From assembly GCA_026387935.1 (NCBI GenBank), contig JAPLKU010000014.1, forward strand, positions 62,001 to 126,000: a stretch of 64,000 nt of DNA, written 5' to 3'. The DNA comes from Gemmatimonadota bacterium. GTDB lineage: Bacteria; Gemmatimonadota; Gemmatimonadetes; Gemmatimonadales; Gemmatimonadaceae. A program made the position numbers and the translations under genes. The notes beneath the pieces are model-generated. The model made no database searches. It had not been told where the DNA came from and saw nothing but the letters and a program-made list of their open reading frames with translations. The number at the start of each line of letters is the position of its first letter. The stretch's first letter is position 1. This document shows positions 17,015 to 25,900 of this stretch, in pieces.

Positions 17015-18529
17015 TCACGTCCGGTAGTGCAGCGCTTCAGCCATCGCCGATTGACTGACCTGCGTATCGCCGTCGAGATCGGCGATCGTGCGCGCCACAC
17101 GCAGCGCTCGATGGTACGCCCGCGCACTCATCTCGAGCCGCTCTGACGCCGCTACCAACTGGATGCGCGCGTCGCGACTGATTTCGCCGAACTCCGCCAA
17201 CCACCGCCCCGGCGCATCGGCATTGGTGCGCACGCCCCCGAGCGGCTCGTAGCGTTCGCGCTGCCGATCGCGCGCGACAGCGACACGTTTTCGGATTGAC
17301 GCTGACGACTCTTCATCCTTCGCGGAACCGAGTGCCGTAATGTCGACGGCACCGACGTGTACATGCAGGTCAATCCGGTCCGCGAGTGGCCCGCTGAGCC
17401 GCGATCGGTATCGCTCGATGTCCGATGTACTGCACTGGCAACGTCCGTTGTTGCTCAGCGAGTGTCCGCACTTGCAGGGATTCGCCGCAGCAATCAGTTG
17501 AAATCGCGCGGGAAACGCGACCGCGTGCGCCGCGCGCGCGATCACCACGCAGCCATCTTCAAGTGGCTGGCGCATAGCATCGAGCACATGGCGCGGCAGT
17601 TCGAGCAGTTCGTCGAGAAAGAGCACGCCGCGGTGGGCCAGGCTCACTTCGCCCGGACGCGGGCCTGGCCCGCCCCCGATGAGCCCGGCGAGCGAGATGG
17701 TGTGATGCGGCGCGCGGAAGGGCGGCGTGCACGACGGGATCGTGCCGGGCACGATAAGTCCGCCCACCGAGTGAATTGCGACGACTTCGAGAAGTTCTTC
17801 TTCGGTAAGCGCTGGGAGGATGGCTGGGAGCCGCCGTGCAAGCATGGTCTTGCCCGCGCCAGGCGGACCCATCATCAAGACGTTGTGCCCTCCTGCCGCC
17901 GCGATCTCGAGCGCGCGTTTCGCCGCCGCCTGACCGGAGACGTCGGCAAAGTCGAGCGCGTCGGCAGAATCACATCGTTCGCGTGGGCGTTCGGGCGCCG
18001 TGACGCACGCCAGTGTCGGTCCGTGATTTCGCAACTGGGTAACGAGTGCGCCTAACGTCGATGCCGACGCAATTCGCGCCGTGCCGGCCAGCGTGGCCTC
18101 GGCGACATTTGCATCCGGCACGACCAGGCAAGCATTTGTGCGAGCGGCCGCGCGTGCGAGCGAGAGCGCGCCGCGAATGGGACGAATACTTCCGTCGAGT
18201 CCCAACTCACCCGCGACAATGAGCCCTTCGATTGCCGCCGGCGGAAGTGATCCCGTCGCGGCGAGCAACGCGAGTGCGATGGGCAAATCGAATGACGTAC
18301 CCTCCTTTCGCACGTCGGCCGGGGAGAGGTTCACCGTGATACGTCGCGACGGCACATCGAAGCCGGAGTTCGCGAGCGCGGCACTCACGCGCTCGCGCGC
18401 TTCCTTCACGGCGTTGGACGCGAGCCCAACGATGGTCCATGCGGGAAGGCCGGGAACGACATCGACCTCGACGATGATGTCGATGGCGTCGATCCCGAGC
18501 ACTGAGGCGGAGCGGATGGCGGCGAGCAT
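17015..18529 (-). CDS. comM: YifB/ComM family Mg-chelatase-like AAA+ ATPase
   Basis: A 504-residue protein. The N-terminal ChlI-like domain reads GLPAWTIVGLASNAVKEARERVSAAL and PADVRKEGTSFDLPIAL. The AAA+ core has Walker A GPPGAGKTML, Walker B GVLFLDELLELP and the FRAPHHTIS motif of the family. A zinc-ribbon-like CKCGHSLSNNGRCQCS follows, and the C-terminal domain ends in a helical lid. ComM is a hexameric helicase that drives branch migration when single-stranded DNA is integrated during natural transformation, so the host may be competent. It is a single gene, convergent with btuB and divergent from imuA. Confidence 0.93.
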   Translation of the reverse strand: MLAAIRSASVLGIDAIDIIVEVDVVPGLPAWTIVGLASNAVKEARERVSAALANSGFDVPSRRITVNLSPADVRKEGTSFDLPIALALLAATGSLPPAAIEGLIVAGELGLDGSIRPIRGALSLARAAARTNACLVVPDANVAEATLAGTARIASASTLGALVTQLRNHGPTLACVTAPERPRERCDSADALDFADVSGQAAAKRALEIAAAGGHNVLMMGPPGAGKTMLARRLPAILPALTEEELLEVVAIHSVGGLIVPGTIPSCTPPFRAPHHTISLAGLIGGGPGPRPGEVSLAHRGVLFLDELLELPRHVLDAMRQPLEDGCVVIARAAHAVAFPARFQLIAAANPCKCGHSLSNNGRCQCSTSDIERYRSRLSGPLADRIDLHVHVGAVDITALGSAKDEESSASIRKRVAVARDRQRERYEPLGGVRTNADAPGRWLAEFGEISRDARIQLVAASERLEMSARAYHRALRVARTIADLDGDTQVSQSAMAEALHYRT

Positions 18530-18722
18530 GCGACAGCATGGCGGTTCACACGTCTGGCGTCGCGATTGGATTCACTGCAGCTACAATCGAATCATTGCAA
18601 CCACGGGAACTGGTGCCGGCACGGGCGAGGTGCACGGTGCATGAGACGGAGGGGACCTTCACCTCACCCATCCCCGAGTACCTCGCGCCGCATCCGCACC
18701 CACCACCGCCCCATTCCCGCTC

Positions 18723-18751
18723 TTACTTTCGGCTTTTGTTCGGGTTATAAT
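18723..18751 (+). promoter_or_regulatory. imuA promoter with candidate SOS (LexA-type) operator
   Basis: TTCGGCTTTTGTTCGG at 18728-18743 is a direct repeat TTCGG-N6-TTCGG with an 11-bp period. It lies just before TATAAT (18746-18751) and overlaps the end of a weak -35 (TTACTT, 18723-18728). The same 16-mer with one change stands at the same place in the dnaE2 promoter. A repressor bound here would block the polymerase. A direct repeat with an 11-bp period is also the format of the alphaproteobacterial LexA box (GTTC-N7-GTTC). Binding by LexA is inference. The rest of the 244-base gap between comM and imuA shows no gene. Confidence 0.6.
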
Positions 18752-18773
18752 CCGGCACCAATCCTTCTTATAG

Positions 18774-19526
18774 ATGTCCGCCCAACTCGCCGAACTCCGC
18801 GCTCTTCGGACCCTCATTGAGCAGAAGTTCCCCGACGCGATCCCCCTCGCGCGGCGAACGGTCAGGCCTGCGGCAACCGGCATCACCGAGCTCGATCGCG
18901 CGCTCCCCGGCGGCGGATTCCCGCTCGGCAAGCTCTCCCTCTGCGAACCTCACGGCGGCAGCACGTCGATTCTTCGCGCTGCCTGTCTCGCCACCATCGC
19001 TAACGGCGATCGCTCCGCCTGGATAGACGGCTCGCTCACCATCACCGGTGCGTTCTGGGATGATGGGCCGCTCCTCGTCCGTCCGCGCAGCGACAAACAA
19101 GCCATCGCCGCCGCTGATCTCCTGCTCCGCTCCGGCGGATTCCGCATCGTCGTGCTCGCCGGCACCGAACTCGCCAGCGCCGACTGTGTGCGCCTCGTGC
19201 GCGCTGCGCATGAAGGAGGCGGTGCATTCGTCGCGCTGACCGAGCGCGCCACCATGGCCGCGCTCCGTCTCGCCGTGCGCATCGCGCCCGACGCCTACCG
19301 CTGGCATCACGATCCCTTCGGCGAACCGGCCGAAGCGCACGATGTTCGACTCGAAGCCGAGGTGCACGCACTCGGCTGGAACAAACGCACGACTTTCACT
19401 CTTCCGGTACAGTCGCATGAGCTTCGTCTGTCTCTGGAGCCCGGCCTGGCAGACCGTCGCGGGCGGTCAGGAAATCCCAAAACCAGCAACCAGCGCAGCC
19501 GCAGGGGGCCAGGCCGCGCGCCCTGA
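18774..19526 (+). CDS. imuA: ImuA-like translesion synthesis accessory protein (RecA-fold)
   Basis: A 250-residue RecA-like protein of the ImuA/SulA-like group. It begins MSAQLAELRALRTLIEQKFP and has GITELDRALPGGGFPLGKLSLCEP, the counterpart of the RecA nucleotide-binding start, although the Walker A is degenerate (HGGSTS). ImuA, ImuB and DnaE2 form the mutasome that copies damaged DNA when SOS is induced; ImuA bridges ImuB and RecA. The last 25-30 residues are Arg/Gly/Pro-rich, out of keeping with the domain, and are encoded where imuB already overlaps. A candidate SOS operator lies upstream. Confidence 0.85.
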   Translation: MSAQLAELRALRTLIEQKFPDAIPLARRTVRPAATGITELDRALPGGGFPLGKLSLCEPHGGSTSILRAACLATIANGDRSAWIDGSLTITGAFWDDGPLLVRPRSDKQAIAAADLLLRSGGFRIVVLAGTELASADCVRLVRAAHEGGGAFVALTERATMAALRLAVRIAPDAYRWHHDPFGEPAEAHDVRLEAEVHALGWNKRTTFTLPVQSHELRLSLEPGLADRRGRSGNPKTSNQRSRRGPGRAP

Positions 19527-20853
19527 AATCGCGGCCACACTCCTCGCGCGCGCGCCACGCGTGGCAGTTGGCGAACGTGGTGTGATCTGGGCCGACGCGC
19601 ATGGATTTTCCGTGCATGGCAAAGCGATGCTCGCCGCCGAACTCATTGCGATGCTCGAACGGCGCGGCGTGCAGCATGTGCGCGCCGGTGTGGCCGACAC
19701 GCCCATCGCGGCGATGCTCGCGGCGATGGGCGGCGCGCATCAGCTCGTTGTCGTTCAGCCCGGCACCGATCGCGCGTACGTCGCGCTCTTTCCGCTCAGC
19801 GCACTGGAGCCCGACCGGCGGCTCCGTCCCCTGCTCTTCGGCATCGGCGTTTCCACCTGCGGCGAACTCGCGGCGCTCGAACGCGAATCCATCGAAGTCC
19901 GGCTCGGCGCCACCGCCGTGCCGCTCTGGCGTCTCGCGCGCGCGGATGACAATCGGCTGATCTTCTCGCCCTCGCCGCCCGAGGCGCCCCACGCCTCACT
20001 CGACTGGGTGGAGTACGCGCTCAAGGATCCGACGCGACTACTCTTCGTGCTCAACAATCTCATCGAACGCGTCTGCACGACGCTCATCACCACCGGCGAG
20101 GGCGCGCGCGATCTCACGATTGACTTCGCGCTCACCAACAAACAGGTGCATGTCGAAGTGATTCGCGCGTCACGCCCCACGGCCAATCGCCGCACCTGGG
20201 TGCGGCTCGCGCGCACGCGCGTAGAGCGCATGACGCTCAGTGCTGCCGTCACGGGCATCACCGTGCACGCGTCGACGATCGCCGAGCGTGAGGCACCGCA
20301 GGGTGATTTGTTTGATAAGGGACTCGCGAGCAACCAGGCGACGGAGGATGCCGTCGCGCGCCTCATCGAGGATCAGGGCGCTGTAGTGGTTGCGCCGCAG
20401 AACACGGCGCACCCGTTGCTCGATGAACGCACCACCTGGGTACCGCAGGTGCCACGCCAGACGATTCGTCTCACCACGCTTCCCTCCGCCGTGCGTGAAC
20501 GGCTGCAGCCGGTGAAACCGCAGCTCCTCCTGCAGCTCGCACCATCGCCGCTCTCGATTACCGTCGAGACGTCACCGCGCCGCGATCATCTCGTGCCCGT
20601 GCGGTACCGCGATGCCAATGGCTGGCACGAGGTGGTGAATGTGGCCGGCCCTGAGCGCGTCTCGGGCCGTCACTGGGACGGCGACACGGCCTACGCGCGC
20701 GAGTATTTCCGCTGCGTTACGCGCGAAGGCGTGTTGGTCTGGATCTTTCGCGATGCGAACGAACGCAAACCGGGCCGCGCGGGAACACGTGCACGAAGAC
20801 GCGAAACGAGCAATCCCACCAGCCAGTGGTATCTCCATGGCTGGTGGGACTGA
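19417..20853 (+). CDS. imuB: ImuB, Y-family polymerase-like mutasome hub
   Basis: A 478-residue Y-family polymerase homologue. The start MSFVCLWSPAWQTVA matches the family opening, so the ATG at 19417 is chosen although it overlaps imuA by 110 nt. Palm and finger parts follow (AVGERGVIWADAHGF, then VRAGVADTPIAAMLAA). ImuB lacks polymerase activity and acts as scaffold for DnaE2 and the sliding clamp. A clamp-binding motif of the QxxLF type, QGDLF, is at residues 295-299. The C-terminal part resembles the extra domain of ImuB proteins. The last codons form half of a terminator hairpin. Confidence 0.88.
   Translation: MSFVCLWSPAWQTVAGGQEIPKPATSAAAGGQAARPEIAATLLARAPRVAVGERGVIWADAHGFSVHGKAMLAAELIAMLERRGVQHVRAGVADTPIAAMLAAMGGAHQLVVVQPGTDRAYVALFPLSALEPDRRLRPLLFGIGVSTCGELAALERESIEVRLGATAVPLWRLARADDNRLIFSPSPPEAPHASLDWVEYALKDPTRLLFVLNNLIERVCTTLITTGEGARDLTIDFALTNKQVHVEVIRASRPTANRRTWVRLARTRVERMTLSAAVTGITVHASTIAEREAPQGDLFDKGLASNQATEDAVARLIEDQGAVVVAPQNTAHPLLDERTTWVPQVPRQTIRLTTLPSAVRERLQPVKPQLLLQLAPSPLSITVETSPRRDHLVPVRYRDANGWHEVVNVAGPERVSGRHWDGDTAYAREYFRCVTREGVLVWIFRDANERKPGRAGTRARRRETSNPTSQWYLHGWWD
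20814..20849. terminator. Hairpin at the imuB 3' end, shared with the convergent amidase
   Basis: TCCCACCAGCCA (20814-20825) pairs perfectly with TGGCTGGTGGGA (20838-20849), a 12-bp stem with a 12-nt loop. It lies within the last codons of imuB. The amidase gene ends 25 bases further on from the other side, so the hairpin probably stops both transcripts. No clear T-run follows in either direction. Confidence 0.5.
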
Positions 20854-20874
20854 ACAAACGCTCGTGATCGCGGA

Positions 20875-22800
20875 TTACAACTTCGGGTGCTTGTTATGCC
20901 ACTCCGAGTGAATCTGGAACTGATGCGCCACCGAAAGAATCTTGTCGTCGTTGTAGAGATTGCCCGCGAGCACTGCGCAAATCGGCTGCGGATTGTACAC
21001 CACCGGCGGCGTGGTCGAATCAGCACCGGCGCGACCACCGCCACCAGCACCACCGCCACCGGGACCACCGCCGCGACCTGACGGCTGCGGCTCGAACTTG
21101 TACTGCACCACCGCGCAGGGATGCCCTGTCGAGGCGTGGAGACCGACGTCGAATCCGCCGGCGCCAGGCACGTACATGTCGAGCCCCTTCAGCAGCGTCT
21201 GCATCTCGCTGATCAGAATGTGCCGACGGCGCTGTGCGTTGATGAAATCAAAGGCACGCGGGAAACGGCCACCCGTCCAGCGCGTGAGCGCCGCCATGCC
21301 GGTTGGATTTCCCGCATCGCCACGACCGCCCGCACCTGCGCCCGCTGCTGCGGCAGCTGCTGCACCAGCGCGCCCTGCCGCAGAAGTGTCCGCCGCGCCG
21401 CGACCACCGCCGCGAGCACCGCCGCCACCACCACCGCCACCACCGCGACCGGGCTGCGGCTCGGGAATCGAGGCGAGGTCGATGCCAAGTTCCTTCGCCT
21501 TCATCTGCACGTACGAGTCGAATGCGGCGGAAGACTCGCCACCAAAACCGCCACCGGCGAGCGTCGGACGCGGGCCGAGCGGCGTGGGAGTGGCGCCGAG
21601 GGCCTTGAGGCCGTCCATGAACTCCTTCGGGGCCATGGCATCGACGCCAATCTTCAGCGAGGCAAGTTTGATGTTACGGTCGAAATGAAACGGCGTGGTC
21701 ACCGTACCAGGATCCTTGACGTCCACGCCGTGAATGATATTGAACACGAGCGCGCAGTCTTCGATGGTCCGACAGATGGGCCCGACACGGTCCTGCGACC
21801 AGGCCAGCACCATACCGCCGTACCGGCTCACGCGACCAAACGTTGGACGGAGCGCGCTGAGTCCGCACTCGCGTGCTGGCGATACGATTGAACCAGATGT
21901 TTCGGTTCCGATTCCGAACGCCACGCAGCCTGCCGCCGTCGCGGACGACGGGCCGGCCGAAGAACCGCTCGATCCACGGCGCACATCCCACGGATTGTTC
22001 GTGCGGCCGCGGTACCACTGATCGCCAGAGGCGAAGAGGCCCGTCGCAAGCTTCGCGATAAGCACTGCACCGGCTTCGCGCAGACGCACCACGACCTCGG
22101 CGTCCTCATCAATGATGCGATTCTCGAAATCCTTCGAGCCCCAGGTCGTGCGCACGCCCTTTGTCGAGAAGAGATCCTTCACGCCATACGGAATGCCGTG
22201 CAGCGGGCCACGATTTTTGCCGGCCTTGAGTTCGGCATCGGCACGCGCGGCTTCGGCGAGCGCCTGCTCTTCCATGATCGTCACGGCACAGAGCAGCGTC
22301 GGGTCGAGCCGCTTAAGCCGCTCGAGGTAGATCTTCGTGAGCTGCGTCGACGTGATCTTCTTCGCCGCGATCAATGCGGAGAGCCGATGCACGGGAAGAA
22401 AGGCTATCGTCTCTGGGTCCGTCGGCACAGCGCCAACCCATGGCTGCACCACGAACTTCTCACGCTTGAATGCGGCCGCACCGCGCTCGGCGATGAGTTT
22501 CTCCATCAGGTCGCCGGTGCCGCCAGGCCATGGCTGGAAGGTCCACGACACGGGCTCGCCATTGCCGAGCGGCGGAAGCGGTGCCTGCGGCGCGCCCGGA
22601 GGCCCGCCTGGAGCCCCACCGGCAGCGCCTTGCGCCAGTGCATTCGCACCGAAACCGAAGGTCGTCGCCGCCGCACTCACGAGCGAGAGAAAGACAAAGT
22701 CGCGGCGCGCGAGGCCGCCAAAGTCTTCGCTTTCCTCTCCCATCAGCTCGGCCTCGGCCTGCAACTGGTCGAGAAGTTCGAGTTCGTGGCGCACGGTCAT
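20875..22800 (-). CDS. Tat-exported amidase-signature enzyme with polyglycine inserts
   Basis: A 641-residue amidase-signature hydrolase. A twin-arginine signal, ARRDFVFLSL at residues 31-40, follows an unusual 30-residue acidic leader. The catalytic Lys is in HGIPYGVKDLF, the cis-Ser in GSSGSSAGPSSATAAG and the nucleophile Ser in GTETSGSIVSPA. Two low-complexity stretches of Gly, Ala and Arg interrupt the C-terminal half (roughly encoded at 21305-21465 and 21010-21090), which explains the length above the usual 450-520. ATG 22800 has GGAG upstream. It hydrolyses an amide of unknown nature, probably in the periplasm. It sits between imuB and dnaE2 in opposite orientation. Confidence 0.87.
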   Translation of the reverse strand: MTVRHELELLDQLQAEAELMGEESEDFGGLARRDFVFLSLVSAAATTFGFGANALAQGAAGGAPGGPPGAPQAPLPPLGNGEPVSWTFQPWPGGTGDLMEKLIAERGAAAFKREKFVVQPWVGAVPTDPETIAFLPVHRLSALIAAKKITSTQLTKIYLERLKRLDPTLLCAVTIMEEQALAEAARADAELKAGKNRGPLHGIPYGVKDLFSTKGVRTTWGSKDFENRIIDEDAEVVVRLREAGAVLIAKLATGLFASGDQWYRGRTNNPWDVRRGSSGSSAGPSSATAAGCVAFGIGTETSGSIVSPARECGLSALRPTFGRVSRYGGMVLAWSQDRVGPICRTIEDCALVFNIIHGVDVKDPGTVTTPFHFDRNIKLASLKIGVDAMAPKEFMDGLKALGATPTPLGPRPTLAGGGFGGESSAAFDSYVQMKAKELGIDLASIPEPQPGRGGGGGGGGGARGGGRGAADTSAAGRAGAAAAAAAGAGAGGRGDAGNPTGMAALTRWTGGRFPRAFDFINAQRRRHILISEMQTLLKGLDMYVPGAGGFDVGLHASTGHPCAVVQYKFEPQPSGRGGGPGGGGAGGGGRAGADSTTPPVVYNPQPICAVLAGNLYNDDKILSVAHQFQIHSEWHNKHPKL

Positions 22801-22937
22801 TAGTGTCTCCGCTGCGGTCGGTTGGTGGCTGGTGTCATTCAGGCGCTGGCCGCGCCTTTGTAATAGATGCGAGAACGGCTTCGTCAGCGCCAGACAACAG
22901 CAGCGCTTTGTGATGCGAACAGTGACATCGCGCCCCC

Positions 22938-22965
22938 TTGTGCTTCGGCTTTTATTCGGTATCTT
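22938..22965 (+). promoter_or_regulatory. dnaE2 promoter with candidate SOS (LexA-type) operator
   Basis: TTCGGCTTTTATTCGG at 22944-22959 differs by one base from the element before imuA. Here it fills exactly the 16-base spacer between TTGTGC (-35-like, 22938-22943) and TATCTT (-10, 22960-22965). The start codon is 13 bases after the -10. The placement fits a repressor site controlling both halves of the mutasome. The rest of the gap 22801-22943 holds the divergent start region of the amidase and no other gene. Confidence 0.6.
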
Positions 22966-22978
22966 TTCCAACCCGATT

Positions 22979-25900
22979 ATGACCCTGCCAGCTGTCGAAC
23001 TCCGCGCGCACACCGCCTTCTCCTTCGGCGATGGCGCAGTCACGCCAGAGGCGATGGTCGATCGCGCGGCAGACCTCGGGTACTCGGCACTTGGGATCAC
23101 GGATACAGCGGACTTGGGTGGCCTCGTGCGCGCCGCGCTCATCGCGAAGTTACGCGGCATTCAGATGATCGCGGGCGCCGAACTCAATGTGGACGGCCGT
23201 CCCGTCGCATTTCTCGCGCGCACCGAGGCCGGCTACCGAAACCTCGCCGCGCTCGTCACTGAATCGCGCGTGGGGATCTGGAAAACGTGGGAAAAGACGC
23301 ACGCCGGCATGCGGCGCGGCCAACCGAACGTCACTTGGGCGCAGGTGGCCGAGCGCGCCGACGGACTGTTCGCACTCACCGGGCCTGCGTCGGGCACGTG
23401 CGCCACGCTCCTGCGTGCCAATGATCGGGACCGCGCCGACCGAATACTGGCCGAGTGGAAAGAAGCGTTCGGTGAGCACGTCGCGGTGGAAGTGCATCTC
23501 CATCATGTGGATGGCGCCGAAGCGGTGCTTGCCGCAGAACTCATCCGCCTCGCCGCGCGCGGCGGCGTGAGCTGGGTAGCCGCGCAGGACGCGCGCTACA
23601 TCGACGACACGAGCCGCCTCGTGCACGATCTGCTCACGGCGCTGCGACATGAGATGACGATTGATGACGCACTCAAGGCCGGCGTGTTGCATCCCAACGG
23701 CGAGTGGAAACTCCTCGCCCCCGCCAACCTTCGTCTCCGCTGGAAGGGCTGCGAATCGGGCCTCGACGAAGCGGCGCGCATCGCGAGTCAATGCGGGTTC
23801 GATCTCTCGTGGATGCGTCCGCCCCTGCCCTCCTTCCCCGTGCCCGCCGGAACGCACGAGAACGATTTCCTCCGCGCGCGCGTGTACGAGGGGGCCGCGA
23901 CTCGTTGGGGCGCCACGCTCAGTGACGCGCAGACAAAACAACTCGACCACGAACTCGCCCTCATCAAGCAACTCGGATTCGCCGGATTTTTCCTCGTCAT
24001 GTGGGATGCCGTGCGCTTCGCCCAGGCGCGCGGGATTCTCTGCCAGGGCCGCGGGAGCGCCGCCAACTCCGCCGTCGTCTATTGCCTCGGCATCTCGGCG
24101 GTGGATCCCGTGAAAAACGGCCTCCTCTTCGAACGTTTTCTCTCGGAAACCCGCGTGGACGGAAAGGCCGAGGCGCCGGACATTGACGTGGACTTCGAGC
24201 ATGACCGGCGCGAGGAAGTGATCGACTACATGTACGAGCGCTACGCGCGGCCGCACGCCGCCATCGCCTGCATAGTGCAGACCTACCGCGCGCCGAACGC
24301 CGTGCAGGACGCGATGCGCGCATTTGGCTATCCAGCGGATCTCGCCACGTCCATTTCCAGGAAGCTGCATCGGTACGATCCACTCGACGCCGCAATCAAG
24401 ATGCAGGAGAAGTACGCGGTGCAAGCGGGGCTCGACATCAATGCGCCGCGCGTAAGATCGCTGCTCCGCGCTATCTCCGGCTTTGAGGGGCTGCCCCGTC
24501 TCCGTGCCACGCATGTTGGCGGGTTCGTGCTCTCCGGTCAGCCGCTCGGCAACTGGCTCCCCATCGAGCAGACGAACATGGGGCGGACCATCGTCCAGTT
24601 CGACAAGGACGACCTCGATGCCATCGGCGTGCCCAAGTTTGATTTCCTCGGACTCGGCGGGCTCGCGATGGTGCGTCGCGCCTTTGACGCCATCGAAGCG
24701 CGCGTCGGGCGGCGGCCTACGATGTACAAGCTGCCCATCGATGATCAACCGACCTACGACCTCATCTCGCGCGGCGAGACGGTGGGCACGTTTCAGATCG
24801 AGAGCCGCGCGCAGATCGCATCGGTGGTGCATACCAAGCCCGACCGGCTCTACGACATCGTCGTGCAGGTGGCGCTCATTCGGCCCGGCCCCATTCAGGC
24901 GAAGTTCGTGCGCCCGTACATCAAGCGACGTCGCGGGCACGAAGAGCCCACGTACGTGCATCCGGCGCTCGAACCGATTCTCAAACGCACGCAGGGGATT
25001 CCGATTTTCCAGGAACAGGCCATGGCCATCGCGATGGCACTCGCCGGTTACACCGGCGCCGAAGCCGATGACATGCGGCGCACGATGGGCAATATGCGAA
25101 AGGAAGCGCGATTGCTCGCCGCACTGGAGCGCCTGCGCGAGCGACTGGTGAACAACGACATCACGCCGCGCATTCCGCCGGAGATGGCGCAGCAGATCTG
25201 CGACGACATGCGGGGCTTCGCGAACTACGGTTTCCCCGAATCACATGCCTGGAGTTTTGCGCTCATCGCCTACGCGACGGCCTGGCTCAAGGTGCACTAC
25301 CCGACGGAGTTCTTCCTCGGGATTCTCAATGCGTGGCCGATGGGGTTTTACTCGCCGGCCACACTGATTCACGAGGCCAAGCGGCATGGCGTGGAAGTAC
25401 GACCGCCCTGCCTGCACTCAGGCGACTGGGAATGCACCACCGAACGCGCGTTGCCGCTCACGGCGGAGCGGCAGGCCATTCAGCGGCGCTTCGTGCGCAC
25501 AGCGCCGTCCACGCCACACCCGGCGCTGCGCGTGGGCTGGCGCTTCGTGCGCGGCGTCAGCCAGCGCGCGCTGGAGTCCCTGCGCCACGCGCGACTCCGC
25601 GCGCCCTTCGACTCCATCGCCGACGTCACATCGCGCGCCACGCTCACGCGCGCCGAAGTGAACTTTCTCGCGCAGGCCGGCGCCTTCTCTGCCTGGGAGC
25701 CCGATCGGCGCCGTGCCGCGTGGGAAGCGCTGCGGGCCATGAACGACACGCTGCCCCTCGCGCCCGCGCATCGCACACCGCACCACCCCGCTCCGCTCAC
25801 GCGCGACGAGATCATCACGCTCGACTACTACTCCACCGGCATCACCATCAACGGCCATCCCATGATGGCCCACCGAGAGCGCCTCAAGGCCCTCGGCGTA

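Noticed and set aside
16069-17127. 352-codon minus-strand frame across the btuB end and the terminator
   Set aside because: It crosses a strong hairpin and both neighbouring genes and lacks any family motif.
18538-18750. Small plus-strand frame before imuA
   Set aside because: It would run through the candidate SOS operator and promoter and has no family features.
23150-24961. 603-codon open frame on the minus strand inside dnaE2
   Set aside because: It is fully antisense to a clear DnaE2 gene and has no recognisable domain; long antisense frames are common in GC-rich codon-biased genes.
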